64,000 nt of DNA, taken from NCBI RefSeq assembly GCF_949628215.1, contig NC_134280.1, forward strand, positions 8,071,795 to 8,135,794, in the 5' to 3' direction. Each line of letters opens with the position of its first letter. The first letter of the stretch is position 1. Positions 1 to 14,378 of the stretch are shown piece after piece. The stretch comes from Phalacrocorax aristotelis. Taxonomy: Eukaryota > Chordata > Aves > Suliformes > Phalacrocoracidae. The notes under the pieces are model-generated. The model searched no databases. It saw only the letters and a program-made list of their open reading frames with translations, and had not been told where the DNA came from. The translations under genes were made by a program, and so were the position numbers.

Positions 1-1519
1 TCCAGGAGTTCTGTTCCCAGTCAGGAAACTGGACACTAGAAAGAGACCTGGGAGAGTGAGGGGATAAAGTAAGTATAAACCAAGACAATGGGGCGGGGGG
101 GGCAGGGGGGAACCCATATCATCAACAGAGAAACCCTCATCTTATCCCCCCAAAATAGTACATTCATTGGTTATTTCTGGCAAGCTCAAAATTATTCTGT
201 GAAGTCAAGCTTCTTTCGGGTACTTGATACATGCAATAGATATGGATTTTCACTACATTTGTTATGTATAAGCTTAAACCATTAAAGACTTAGATCAAAA
301 ATAGCCCAAGCCTGAAAGAATCACTGGGCTGAATAAATACGCTTCCAGCACTGACTTGCCATCCTTTAACACTCCAGTAACAAAATTTACCTTTTCTTCT
401 GGCTTTAAAAAGCAACTTTAAAAAAAAAAAATCTCCCCCAAACAAAAACCCTTCATTTTTCATAGATTCAATGTCAACATAGATAAATACATCCGTAAGT
501 CTAGACCATAAAAGGAAACCCAGCTTCCTCAGTGTACCTATCGAGAGCACACTCCCACTTCAAATTATGGTTCCATATTCTTTGAGTTTTTAGATCACTT
601 GCACCATAGAAATAAAACTGCTACAAATATCTGACATGAATCACTCCTTATAAACTGATGTTATGCTTTAAATACTCTTACTGTACAGTACATCTGTATC
701 CTTTTACTACAGAGTAGCACTGCAGTAATTAAAAAACCCCAGCTATTTCATGACAAATGCTCCATTCTTTTTCGAGTTTTGAGATCCTCTGATGATAGCA
801 GTGTTACGTGCTCTTAGCTCCCTCTGCAGAGCTCAGAAAAGAAATGGAACAAATTACCCAAAACCACAGCTAGTCCAGTCCCAGTTTGATGAACAGCTGT
901 ATAGGGGTTGTAAATAGTGATAACTTATCCATCCTACTAAAGAACAAAACATCTTTAACTATACCTAAAAGTTATGTCCACCTCCCCAGAGTCCGAATAC
1001 AGAATTGTGAACATGTTAATAGATTTATTTTTTTTCTTTACACCACCTTTACATTTTATCCATCTGGAGTCTGATTAAAGATGCATTTTATAAAGCCAGA
1101 CACAGTGGAAAGCAGAGGTAAGAGAGACACTAAATGAAAACTACAAGGTGGTGGGAGGGAGAGGCATGTAACTGTGATTCAGGATTCTGACGCTCAAGTT
1201 TTCTTCTGACACCATTCTGTATGGGCTTATCCAAGTTTTAATTCCCCATTTATCAAGTGTATGTTTTCGTGTTTTTTTCCCCCTTCCACAGACATTGTGC
1301 AGATTTACTGGAACGTTACAGCACAGAAGACTGGATAGGCATAGATTTTGAAATGTTTTAAGAGTTTTATCAGTCGGTTTTTATTTTCAACTTTAGCCTA
1401 TTTTGAAACTTTCATGAAGAAAAGAGGTCATGAGAAAAACCTCCAAAATTGCTCAACACAAGCAAGAATAGTTTAACTAAGAAGAAAGCAGTCTCTCTTA
1501 ATTCTTCAAGTAGTACTAC
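1..1519 (-). other. RAB3GAP1: RAB3GAP1 intron 18 (partial)
   Basis: AT-rich intronic DNA between exon 18 and the next exon, which is off the window. I see only short mononucleotide runs, such as G runs near 90-110 and an A run near 420. No coding segment or mobile element was recognised. Confidence 0.8.
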
Positions 1520-1657
1520 CTTAAAAGACTCCATATCTGAGAGCAAGCAGGCGCTCTGCATGCGTGCCCGAAGATGAGCACCTTCTGCTGATGTCCCTAG
1601 TTTTGCCAGGACCTCAGACTGTTCTTCCAGCAAATCTTCAGTCATGGGTGCTGGTTC
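1520..1657 (-). CDS. RAB3GAP1: RAB3GAP1 coding exon 18 (last one in the window)
   Basis: Residues 645-690, EPAPMTEDLLEEQSEVLAKL then GTSAEGAHLRARMQSACLLS then DMESFK, practically identical to mammals. Acceptor TGCAG, donor GTAGTA, ending in phase 0. The next expected exon (starting near AANPGCSLEDFVRWY in human) was looked for in 1-1519 and not found, so it lies beyond base 1. Confidence 0.96.
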
Positions 1658-4600
1658 CTGCAACATGGAAAAAGACAAGCTTACAAATGGCCTCTGCTAG
1701 ACTTAGCCCATATTAAGGAAGGAGGAGCGGAAACCTCCCCATCACTAGAAGTTCATTCTACTGTATTTGTACTCAGGAAATCATCATAACTTTCTACTGC
1801 TTACGCTGTTTATAGCATAAAGCTGTGCACCTGAAGAAGATGCTGACAAAAAGAAATTAGAAAAGAAAACAACCTGAGAATGAAGTAGCAATATAAGGAT
1901 ATATTAAAATGCTAAAATCCAGATCAAGTCCAGGAAGTGTTTGACTGATACTATTTTGCTGAGATGGATGAAAATCCACCTGTGTAGATTCTTTGCCATT
2001 GATGCTGTCAGCACATAATTAATTGACAACATTTTGCCTGAGTACACTCTGCTCATACCTTTTACCCATGCAAAGCAACATTCATTAAAAGTAATTTCTC
2101 TCAAGTGAATGGAAAATACTGTATTCTTCATGCATGGCTGATTTCAAACTACTTCCTCTGACACCACTGCTTCCTATTTCATCCCTAGACACTCTACAGG
2201 AAAGTCTGTGTCAAGTAATATTTCCATTTGTTTGATGATAAACCTGCTTTAGGTAATGGTGTCAAAACCTGATGGCTATGGGCTTTTAGATACGAGTTGA
2301 GATTTTTTTTTCTAATAAGAAGAAAGCAAAAAAAAAAAGTAGCAGCAAAACTGATCCAGTGCTCTCATCCATCAGCTAGAAACCTTCGTGGTGGAAGGAC
2401 CACAGGAGTTTCTACTTTACAGGAAAGAAAGCAAGAAGGGGATGGAAGATGCCTCAAGAGCTGGAAATAAAAAGAAACCCAAATTTAAGGTAGGCAAGAC
2501 AGCTTAATTCTTGTTTAAAAAAAATCTGTGTGTGAAACTTGGTAAGGAGACCCATTCTTACATAAAACAAAGAGCATGTGAGACTTCAGTTTAACAGCCT
2601 CATCAAGTTTTAAAAATGGAAAACAAGGTCTTAGGCCAAAAACACTTGGTAACTTTAACAACAGATTAGGCTATAACCTGCGAACTATATATAATTTTAC
2701 AATCCTAGGTACGAGCCATATTGCTTGAGAGTTGTACTGCACATCTGGCTCAGCTATTGCTGCCTGACCTGTGTTATCGGAATGTAGAGGGGCTCTCCTG
2801 GATGCAGCAGCATCAGCTTTCCGTGCGGATGCAAACGACCTTCTGGTTTTAAGTTTACAGCCTCTTTGTTGCCTTCTTTTGCTCCTCCTTTCTTTCCATT
2901 GTCCTGCCCATTTCCTTTAAGATCTTCTGTGTCACTTAGACATTCAAAAAATTCCTCTTCACTGTCACTCCACGATTCCCAAGACTTGCCAACTTCTTTT
3001 TCCTTGTCAGGGTTATCTCCAGAGTGGTCTGCTCCTTTTCCAGCATCACCAGAAGTACCACCAGGTGAACAATCAGACGTGTTCCCCCTTTTCCCCTCAT
3101 CTCTTGCTTTCTTTCTTTCAATGCAACAATTTAACATCTAACAAGTTAAAGGGACAAAACACTGTTCAGCAATTACTTCTCTTATGGAAACAATGTCACA
3201 GAAAAACTTGGAGAGTCACCCAGAATCTCTTAAAATTCTAAAAGATAACAATTCCATTGAACTTGTTGCTATAACAAAGACTTTCCCAAGAAAAGAAGTC
3301 CAGACCCAAAAATACAAGCATAACTAAATCTACGACAACAATATATTTAGCTAATAATTGCTATAAAATGTTGACAGTTTCCTTAGGAGAAAAATCATTC
3401 TTAAATTTCAGATATTTACCTGAAGTTTCTGATGCAGTAAACAGCATCTCAGATCTGGAGGGCCATTAGCTAATCTAACAAAAGGTAGAAGTGTAACCAT
3501 TATCAATTATAAAGTTGAATCTTTCACACACATGTGGTCTTAAATCATACGAAATCCAAAAGAGGGGCAAATATCCACATTGAACCCACCCCCACCATTT
3601 CAACTATGCAGCTCTTCTGTGGTCTCAGAAGACAAGCTAGAGATTGAACCAGCCCAGAAGTTAAACTACATTTTTTTCCTAGAGGTCATTTCTGAACCTC
3701 AGAGATCATTTACACTAGTACAAAACAGACACGCCCTGCATTCCTGGTCAGTTTTCCATTTAGAACTTGAAAGGGTAACTGTTCTCAAACAAAAATAAAG
3801 CACCTTCGACTTTACTTTTTAAACTGCAATGATACAGTAGGGTGATCTCTATATATTTCAACTCCTATTTTATCCGTTAATGTAACCATTTGAAAGTACG
3901 AACTAGTGAAAAAACAATCAGTCCACCCTATTTAAAAAAAAAAAAAAGGATATATTTTTACTCTACATCATCTTGACAGAACCCTTTGTCTGGTATGCAA
4001 CAAGCTCTGCTGCAGCAGACGTAACCTGCAAGGGTTGGAATACTTGATAAGCATTAGCTGCCTGAAGAGGCTGTTAACACCAGTAGGAACTTGGAACAGC
4101 TCCCTTAGAGAAGTGGTGAAACTAAACCACAAAGCAAAGGTGTTTCTCCCTATCTCAGCTCCTTCATTTTTATCTAATGATGAACTGGAAGCCAAGCATT
4201 CACATAAGCTTTCTTTTTCTTTTTCCCCACCCGCATTCACACAGCGGAGTGCTCTTTAACTTGAGCTTCCCCAGGAATCTTGAAGTTTTCAAAGGAGGGC
4301 ACAGATGCTCTTCCCTACTCCCTATCCTTTCTTGCTTAAAGGAAGTAGGGTAATAAAAACAGAGGAGAGCATTTGCAATTTAAAAAACCAAAACAGTATG
4401 TTTCAAAGTCATAGCGAACTCACTCTGCTCCTGAAACAAAAAACATTTTCTATGACAAAGCAACAATAACAAAAAAATCTTACCCTGGAATCAGGTAGTT
4501 GTTCTCCCATCTGTAGCGCATCTCTAACACAAATTCTTGCCAAAGATGTGCCACTCCTTTTACTCCTCCATGGTAGAAGTTTATCATACAAAGACATAAA

Positions 4601-7600
4601 GCTAGTTTGTACGTCAGACTATCAGAAGGAGCAGATTTAAACTGACTGAAGAGATTCTACGCAGGAAATAAAAGAAAGGAGGAAATACAGGAATAATGGC
4701 ATATTTTCCAAAACCAATCTTTTTCTTGTTTGTCAATACAAGTGGCTAACTAACATTTAAATGTAATTAGCCTGTAAGCATAAGCTACCAAAAATGACAG
4801 TCTTTGAAAGAACAAAAAAATAAATTTGGGGGGGGACCCACTATTTCTACCTAAAGATTCCACAAAGGTAAGTCCCTTTTTCCAAAAATTATCTATTATG
4901 AGACACAGGGCAACCACAGCAAAGCCTGTACGAACACACACTCAGGATTTCCTTCTCCCTCTCACAAGTGCCCGTCAGTAAAACTTACATAATCTTCATT
5001 CTCTGGAGGAGGATTGTTTCCTGCTGAAGAGCTCATTCTGCTTTCAAATCCATCTGCAAGTTTGTCAGCAGCATCAGGAAATAAGAACTTGAAGAAATAA
5101 AAAAATCCAAACTTCTGTCAGTATGTTTTTCCTGCTTTTCCCACTTTCTCCATAAAGCTACTGCTGGTTAAATACCAGCAATACCTATAATTAAAACTGT
5201 TTGCAGAGTTCAGAGTTCATTTTCAGCCCACTTATATTCCAAGACTTTTAACAACTTCGGCTGTTTCAAGAAGCTGATATATGCAATTCAAATAACCGAA
5301 CTGACATCAGACACTTTTTAATTTATATATTATTATATTATAATAATTACGCTTATATTATTTTAAATATTATTATAATCATATTTAAAATCCTGCTATA
5401 AACTATAAACCAAATGCATCAGTGGAAGCATGAAATACATGCTTTATATGAACTTAATGTGCATGGACAGCTCACTTACCAGAAGAATAGCGTTCAGAAC
5501 TTCATTGTTTAAAGGTGATTCATCTACACCTCTGTGCTTGCGAATTTTCTTCTTTGCACTGTGAACCATATTTGTGACTGATAATTTATGTATCGGGACT
5601 GGTGCTGGCTCTGTGAGCTTCGACAAAGCATGGGTAATATCAGCAACCTCTACAAAGTAAAGTAAAAATAATTAGAACAAAACAAAAAAAGAAACACAAG
5701 ACCATCTCCTTTCAAGAGTTCACCTGTCATATTCAGTCTACTTACCTTGTATTGATTTTTAACAACCTGTTAACCAGAACTACACCCATGCTGTCAGGTT
5801 CCATACCTGATATTCACTGCTCTTAGTCACAAAGACAGCAGTAGAACGAGGTCACAAATGAGTCACAGGCTGTCCTTGATTTAATTTACTGAATTAAGCC
5901 TAGAGTGAGTTGGCCATAGATAGCGCCTGCCACCTACTGCAGCAGTACAGCATACTTGCAGACAATTACTGGCAGAGTATCAGCAAAAGCTTGCTGAAGA
6001 GATGCTGTTTATACATGATATCAACAAATACACTGTAGGTAATGAAGACTGCTCAAGCACGTGCTATTTATTTAGGTGAGCCTTAAATAAATCCAGTATT
6101 AATCACTATATATATGGCCTTACATGCTGTAAGCACAATTCTGGTTTGGGAATCCTTAGGTAAACTCCTCAAATCAGAAGATTTTTTTCCAGGATTGCTG
6201 ATGGTAAACTTTAGAATCTCTCTTACAATAAAATGAATTAACATTGTTAAAGAAAAGGGCAGAGAAATTTAAGTGAATAATTACCAGCAGCTTGAAAAAC
6301 CTAATTTGGGCAAACATTTCAAGAAAATCAGAGATAAGGGGGGCTAAAGAGACTGTACGTCATGCACTAGGAGTAATACTTTTCACACCTTTTCAAGCTA
6401 ACTAGCGAGCTCTGTCAAAACTAAGCCCAAGTATAACCAGAGAAAATACATTGATACAGCCCATATTTGGAGAGAAGAAAAGGTGACGAGACAGGAAGGA
6501 AGGGAATGTTCACCATATATAGCTAGAAAAGCAAAAGAACAGGACAGAGACATCATAAAGATGCCAGTATCTATGCTGTTGGGATAAAGTCTGACCTTTG
6601 GTCAGATAATTTTGGTTTGTTTAGGGTTTTGGATTTTTTTTTTTCTTAAAGTTCTGTAAACTGGAGAGGATGACAGCAAAGCCTTTTAAACAGATTAAAG
6701 ATTCTTTAAACTGGCTGTTAAAACCACACTACACAGTATTTCAAAAACCAGAAAAAAGTGGACAAAATACAAAAATACATAAAACAATACAGACAAATCT
6801 GCTTGATGTGTGCTCAAAACCAACTCTGGTACACAGTAGTCAAATTTTCCAGTGGGAAAAAAAAAACTATAACAGAGGCAATTGCCCTCTGGGGCTCTGG
6901 GATCTAAGGTTGCCTAGAATTCATGAGAAATTATACTGTGTAGCACTGACCAGAAAATTCCTGGGAGTACTACAGAAAATGCCTAGGAGTTACAAGTAGA
7001 AATAGTGATCAATGTAAAGTCAGGAAAAGGGGATAGGGAAGCTAAAATAACATGAAACAACTAAAAACAAATAACACAAATCAACAAGATTTTAGTTTTA
7101 CCTTTTCCTTCCTCTTCAAACGCAGACCTTCCAAGTATCTCATCAGTCGACTCCTTCCGACGGCAAAGCTTGAAGAATTCAGTAAGGAAGTCACCTATAA
7201 GAGGAATAAACTTTCTAATTTATCAGAATTATATCCCAATTAAAATCTCATTCAACAGTAAGCTAACTCTCAAAATTATGTCCAAGGCACAGTAATAAAT
7301 TTTATCTTTTCATCTGAAAGAACATGATAATTTGCTCTGAAGCACAAGTCTTTAAAGCACATAATTAAACCTTAGCTGTCTAGGTGTGCATTTTCCTATC
7401 AGCCACCTCTCCAGAGCACAGCTCTGCATGCAGTTTAATCCATTTCTTCACCCACAGCAAGATAAAAGTCTGCAGCATATTAATCTTTCTTAGTTTTGAA
7501 GCCCTTTTCCCTGCAAGCTAAAAGGCAAGGACGGACAATAGTACAGCTCTCCAGGCATACCAATCCTGCCTGTCAGACAGACTGATTCAAATAAGGAAAT

Positions 7601-10600
7601 ATATATATGCAGAAGGCATTTAATAAAATTTAAAGATTCTAGGAAATCTAAATTTTCACAGAACACATATAGTAAATGCTTATTCTCTGAAACCTAATGA
7701 AGAACAGCAATGAAGTTCATGGTACACAGACGCTGAACAACCTACAACAGAAACTTATGTTTTTAGAAAGTTTGTGTTCTTGAAAAAGAATGTAATCAAC
7801 AATTCAATCCTAACTTCACAACTTAATAGCTTAAAAGCCATAAGAGGAGACAGGGAATTCTGATGTCTTACCCAACAGACACTGAGGGTTATCTGCTTTT
7901 CTGACTCTCACAGACCACTGAGGTGCTTGAATAGGATCCAGGTCCCTTAAACAACAACAACAACAAAAAAACATAACACACAATAAAACCCAAACAAAAA
8001 AGAGAACCGTAAGTATCATGCCGTCACCGTAAGTATGTAAGTATGCAAGAGATGAATATCAAATTCTCAACAAATATAATGTCATAGCCAATTAGGCCAT
8101 GGAAGCCGTAATATACATCATATTACATAGGAGAACACGACAAACACTCTAAAACACAAGCAAGAGTCCCCGTTCTCATGTACATATATAATGTGTATGT
8201 GAAACATACAAGAACAATTCAGTTACAACTAGATTGTCTCCTTTTAAAATGTAGTAATGTTGAAAACTCATTTCTACATTAATTAAAACACTTCTGTTTT
8301 TTTTTCTTTTTTCTTCTTTATTAAGTATCAGTATACACTGTTCTTCCTCTTTAGGAAGCTTAGCAGAAAACCTGGCTAATAATTTTTAGGAGAGGGATGT
8401 CAATCAGTTAATTCTTTTTACTTTCCACGTACCACTATCACCTTTTCCAAGAACTATGCAATACACAAAAGTTTTTAGTCTAGCATGGGAAGATGCCCAA
8501 AGGTGGAGGTGTGTTTTCTGTTTAGATTATGATACAATATTTTCTCACACAGAAATGCATTTCAAAAGAGTGTTTTCCCAAATTAGATGTTCTATCAACT
8601 GACCTTAGCATCCTTCAAAATAGGTTCTCTTTCACACACAAAGCCACGGACATTTTAGATGTCACTAAAATGCAGCAGTTAACAAAGAAAGTACACTTCT
8701 AGATAGTTGCAGTTCAGACAAAATACTTACGAATAAACATCATTGTCAACAATTATACCTTCCGTTAGGTGAGGCCATGTAGTAGCTAAATGAAGCTCAC
8801 TGAAACAAAACAAGATATAAATCTTTCAGTGCTAGTAGAAAGTGTTCTCTCCATCATAGTTAAGATCTTGAAAGGTATTCGTGATAGTTCATATTTAAGT
8901 CCCTCTACATATTTTGCAGCCACATCCAGAAATGTGCACGTTTTCCAATGAGTCTTCTAGTTGCATACATTGTGTTGCTTATTCTACAGCACATCTTCCA
9001 GTATTGCACTAAACTTCACGATTACCTGGCACACGGGGCTTTCACAACTCCCCTCTACAAAAGGAGAAATTGTGCATCGTATTCTAGGTATCGAGGTACA
9101 GAGGAAAGAACAACTTTCATGAACGGCCTACAGCATTAAACACTGTCTGATCATTAAGATGATCCCTAGATTTGCTGACTTGCGACAGGGTGTTCAGGAG
9201 AGGACACAGAGAGATTGTAATAACTCAGTTGACAGACCCTCTCAGTTTAAGTACTACAAATGTCAAAGTAAAAGATTACAGTGAGTCCAACCCTTGAATG
9301 AAGGTACGCCATTTTTAATGCTTACCTCCAGTTAAGGTATATTCCAACATAATAGTGTCAGAGATAAATGGAGTACTCCAGAAGTTATGGTGAAAGGTTT
9401 ATCAGCTAGAACTCTGAATGTCATTACACAATTTTGCAAATGGTCTTATTTGCTGTTAGATTATTACTTTTCACAGATGTTTCTTATGAATAATTACATC
9501 ATCTATTACAGACATATTAAATGACAGACAGGCAAAGCTAAGATTTGAAACAATATAACTTGAAGTCCTCCATAAGGAAGTTATAAAACACAGTTTTTTG
9601 AACTCGTATCTCACCTAATAGGATCCTCACAGGCACCAAATGGTAACTTCCCAAACTCAAGGCCTCCAACTTCTCCCCCAACTAGAGCATCTATATCTGA
9701 AGACAGATAATATATTTTGCATAGAGAATTTGCAGAATATTTTGAGAAACATATCATCTTAATTTCACAGTAAAAAGACCGTAGCATGTGGGATACCAGA
9801 GAATAGCTGAACAGCTAAGGTGACAGCTGTGAAAAAGAAATCTTAGTATATCGACAAAGTAATTGTTTCCAGCAGAAACTGGGAAGTAATCGTGCAACTG
9901 GACAGTCAAAAAGACAGATAAAATTCTTGTCATCTGTGTTGAGGAGAGGTTATTCCCTTCATAAAGGCAAAGATAATAGCAGAGAGATGATAAAGGCAGC
10001 CTTAAGAGTCACTGTTGACACAAAAAGAAAATGGACACAAAATTGCCATAAAAATATTTAGGCAGTAAATCAGTTCCAAGCAGAAACTACTTTTAAAAGG
10101 CTGATAATTTTATGAAAAGAGCAATCTTATGTGTCCTGCAGTTAAAGACTTAACCTAATGGTCTGGGAGATTCCTTGTAATTCCAAGTACCCTAAAGACG
10201 CCTCCCAGCATTCGCAGCTACTTCCCGTTGTATCAGCCAGTTATATCCTTCAAATATATAGACCAAAATAGACAGCCTTCACTGAGCAAAAATTTAAATG
10301 GGTAATAATGTATTGTAATGCCATTATAATAATGCTATTACATCATTTGATCCTTAATTTTAAATGTATCTGGCAAACCATTTACATACAAAACAAGTGA
10401 GGTATTTGGACAGATTTGGATAACTTAATTACATAATTTCTCCAGCCTTCTTCTTCAGAGAAGATGAAAGACATTTAAATCCTTTGGTTTTATTTCAGGA
10501 GAGATAATTGAGTGAGGATAATGAAGTACAGGTTTAGTTCTTCACAATAAACATGAAACCACAACTGCAGGTAGAAACAGCAGCAAAAATAATGTTGCCC

Positions 10601-13600
10601 ATCCCCAGTTTCTGCAGTACACTATGCCACTAGCTCCCTTCACTAGAATCCTCTAAAAGAGTAAGATTTATTCAAGCTGCTCAAATCAAGAGATATGATC
10701 AGTGCAGTACAATTCGTTCATCACAAACCAGGGATCCAGACTTAGCGAACGACTACAAGGCAGACTTGCTATAGTTATTGACTATAATTGACTTCTGTGT
10801 CTGCAGAAATAATAAAAAACCTAACATCTGTAGAACTAGCTTCCCACATTCTTCAGGTAAACTTAGTTTACCTACAAAGAGAAACTATCACTGTAAAAAG
10901 CACTGATTTTCTCTGACCCTAAAGAACAGGATTCTCTTTAAATATATTTTCAACACTCTGTGTGTACGAAGTATACAGGATCAACTTCACTATGCATGTC
11001 TTCAAAATATACCTTTGATTAGCGTAAGAATTATTTTTTCTTTTGAGCAAATGAAAGATTAATAATTCTGTAACCAGACCAAGGTCACACAGGTCCTGTC
11101 CCCCTAAGCGTGCCCTAACTACTTTAACCTTGTTACATAAAACTACTACCAGACCAAGAAGAAAACTTGGGCATTTTAATTGTTCCACCACTTTGTGCCT
11201 AAAATACTACATCACTAATAAAATGTACGTTAAGAAGGAACTAACATGTATTTTTTTCCTATAAATCTGTCTGCATTTGATCCAGGATAAGTTTATAATT
11301 TATTTTCTGATGCTACTTGTATAAAAAACAGGTCTGTTCCTTGACACCCAAGGAAGAAAGTGTTACCACCAAGCAAGCATATGAGAGTTCATTGTGAGAT
11401 TACCAAGTGAGTAAACTTACTCTGTTTTTCCTAAATAGCATCACTATGGCATAAACTTATCACGTCTGGTGTGTGTACTTTAGATTTAAGACTATTCATT
11501 GGTTCTCCCCTCTTCCCCCTAATACAAGGCTACTATAATAAAAGGCTTGATCAGAAATTTCTCCTGCATGGAAAAAAAAATCAACTGCTTGGCTTATTCA
11601 GCATTGTGTAAACAACTACAACAAAAATCCAATATTTTACCTCAATTCAGGACCATATAATATTTTCTCCTTTTCCCAATGTTAATACACTTAAATAGTG
11701 AAGTATTAAAATTGGTTATTTTACAGAAATAATTGAGGAATATTCCTAGAACCTGAATCAAAAAATATCCCTATGGAATTCAGGGCAGAATTCTTTACAG
11801 ATCCACAGTCAGTCATCCTTTTCTCTCCAAACAGATTTCTAGTATCGCTATTATCTCTAAACGCTAATAAAAAAGCATATTTCTAGGCAAAGCCTTAACC
11901 AAAACTCTTGTCACAACCACAAGCCACAGACATGATTTCAGAGCAACTTTAAGCTGGCTAGCCTACCATAGGGAGTGGGATGGCATTGAGCTGCAACTGA
12001 AGCCTCTCCTACTACTGCAGAAAATGTTTTAATTCTTCTGGCAAGATACACTGACATTTTCTTTAGCATTGACTGTTTCTCTTAAAGCAAGTTATTTTGA
12101 GGACACAAATCTCCTACCTGGCGGCTGCTGTGGCCAGAAATACTGCTGCCAGTCTTGAAGCACATATGTTAGCCGGATAGCCATGCTAACCGGAGGCAGT
12201 GGTGTTAACGGGCATCCCTTGAAAATACGAAAGAAAAAATTTAACAGAAAGAATACATCCTCTCAAACACCCCAGGCCTTGAACAGGCCTTAGTTATGAC
12301 AGCTTGTGTTAGAACTAATTTTATCAGAACTGCAACACCCCAAGAATTACTAGCAAAGCCACTGCTCAGTAAGATGCTCAAAGGCAGAAGTAAGCACATA
12401 AGCTTCACGAGACATTCGTATGCTCCATTTATCTGGTAACTCACAAGTAACTCTGACCTAGAATGCATTAGGTTTTCATTAAGGACTTTTTTCCTCAGCG
12501 TTTCAACAAGGTTGCTGACTACCAATATTAGTCATGAAGTGTTGCAGTCAACCATATCACTCCAGAAAAAAGCAGTCCGCTCCTCACATTTCATCATGTT
12601 GTTCTTCACTCTTAACTTAGCTACAGGGAGCTATAAAGTATCGGAATAAAATCCCACCCCAACCCTCCTCTCTCCTTTTAAACAGCACAAGAGGGTTCAT
12701 TTTGGGGAGAGGGAAAAGAGAGTTATAACAAGGAGACTGTAAAAAACACACATTCTTTCACACACCAGTGGAAAATAAAAATAGAAAAAGGTGATAACAG
12801 TTGAGGAACAAAACCCATACCAATTGTCACTCTTTATCACTAGATACCAGCGTTATCAGGAAAAAACTTTATTGGTATTGGCAACCCTTACAAAACAAAA
12901 AATCCCTAGAAGACTGAAGTCAATCTACAAGCAACCAGGTAATAAAACAATTATTCTTAATATCAGTTATATACATTCAGATGCACTTACAATCTTGGAT
13001 TTGAAGACATCTAGTAATCCAGATAAATGAATATACTGATTTGGCACTTTGCGAAGATGAACCATTTCGAAGTCAGTTCGAACTCCTGGACCCTGACATT
13101 CTCCAACATACATTCGTCGCCATTTATGATGTATTTGCACAAACAGTGGTACCTGACTATAAAACATGAATATTTCGGGTTATTTAAATTGTCATATTGT
13201 CTTGTAGTCCTTAAAACTAGCTAAATATTTTAACATGATTTCAACATAATTTCATATTCCTCTGAATACATTTTCTCTTTGTGGAACACAGTTTGAAATG
13301 CTTAATAGGAATCACAGAAAAATACTGTTGATTCACCATTAAATGGAACGCCTAATAAATTGTCATGTCATAAGGAAAGCCCTATCCATGACTTCAGTTA
13401 CCTAATTTTCAGTCTAAATATTTTTGAGGAATATCAAAAAGTTACTGTTACCACACAAAGGGAAGGAATCCTCTTCCAAAAGTTGTATTTTGTATACCAC
13501 TTATTCCAACAACTTCTAGCAATTTTTAAAAGCCTTTGAGGTTTTTAAACAATAATGCATATAAACAGCTCATTACATCAATCTTTTTAAAGCTTCCACA

Positions 13601-14347
13601 GGAAATTTTCTTTTTTAAATCCTTCTATAACAGTATTATGGTGCAAATACACCGTCTCTAAATGTATTTTGCTAACAGTTTAATACTTTTTCCTCACAAT
13701 AACAGTATGCTAGGGTTTCACCTGGATGTGTAAGAAGGTTTATACTTTCACCTACCAGCCAGTGTTTCCTAATGCAATGGAAATGGAACTCAGCAAAAGG
13801 TTACATTTGGATTCACTAAGAACTGCATCGTTATTTGCAGCCGGAGCAATAACCACAAACTCACGTAAGCCATACCTTAAGAGAGAGAAAAAAAAAAAAA
13901 CACATTCCTGTTTTTTTAGCAAATCAGCTGAAACACAGAATTTTTAGAAATATTGTAACCTGAATAACCTAGTTGTCACCAGACTCTGGAATCTGTCATT
14001 TTGATGCGGGCACCTCTTTCAGAGATGTCAGGAACTGAGTGGACATGGAGTGCTGCAGATTCTCGAATCACAAACTACTGCAGCTTAACAGCATGCAAAC
14101 ACAGTACTCAAAATTATGTGAGGACTTCCAGGTCTATCAGTCCTGAGTTTTCTACTTTATGTTAACAACTATTTATACATAAAAACAATCTCTCTGGAAC
14201 AACGCTAAAATGTGCTAAAGACTTGCATTACTAAATATATGGTTGCTGTTGTTGTTTCCTAAGGTGCTGCAGCTTTCCTTTTTACAAATGCATCTAAATA
14301 TTACAAATATCAAAGCTTGGTTAGTCTATGAAATTCAGGAAAAAATA

Positions 14348-14378
<31 letters not shown>

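Noticed and set aside
1-1519. Search for the next RAB3GAP1 exon (AANPGCSLEDF in human)
   Set aside because: No minus-strand frame in this interval encodes it; the exon must lie left of the window.
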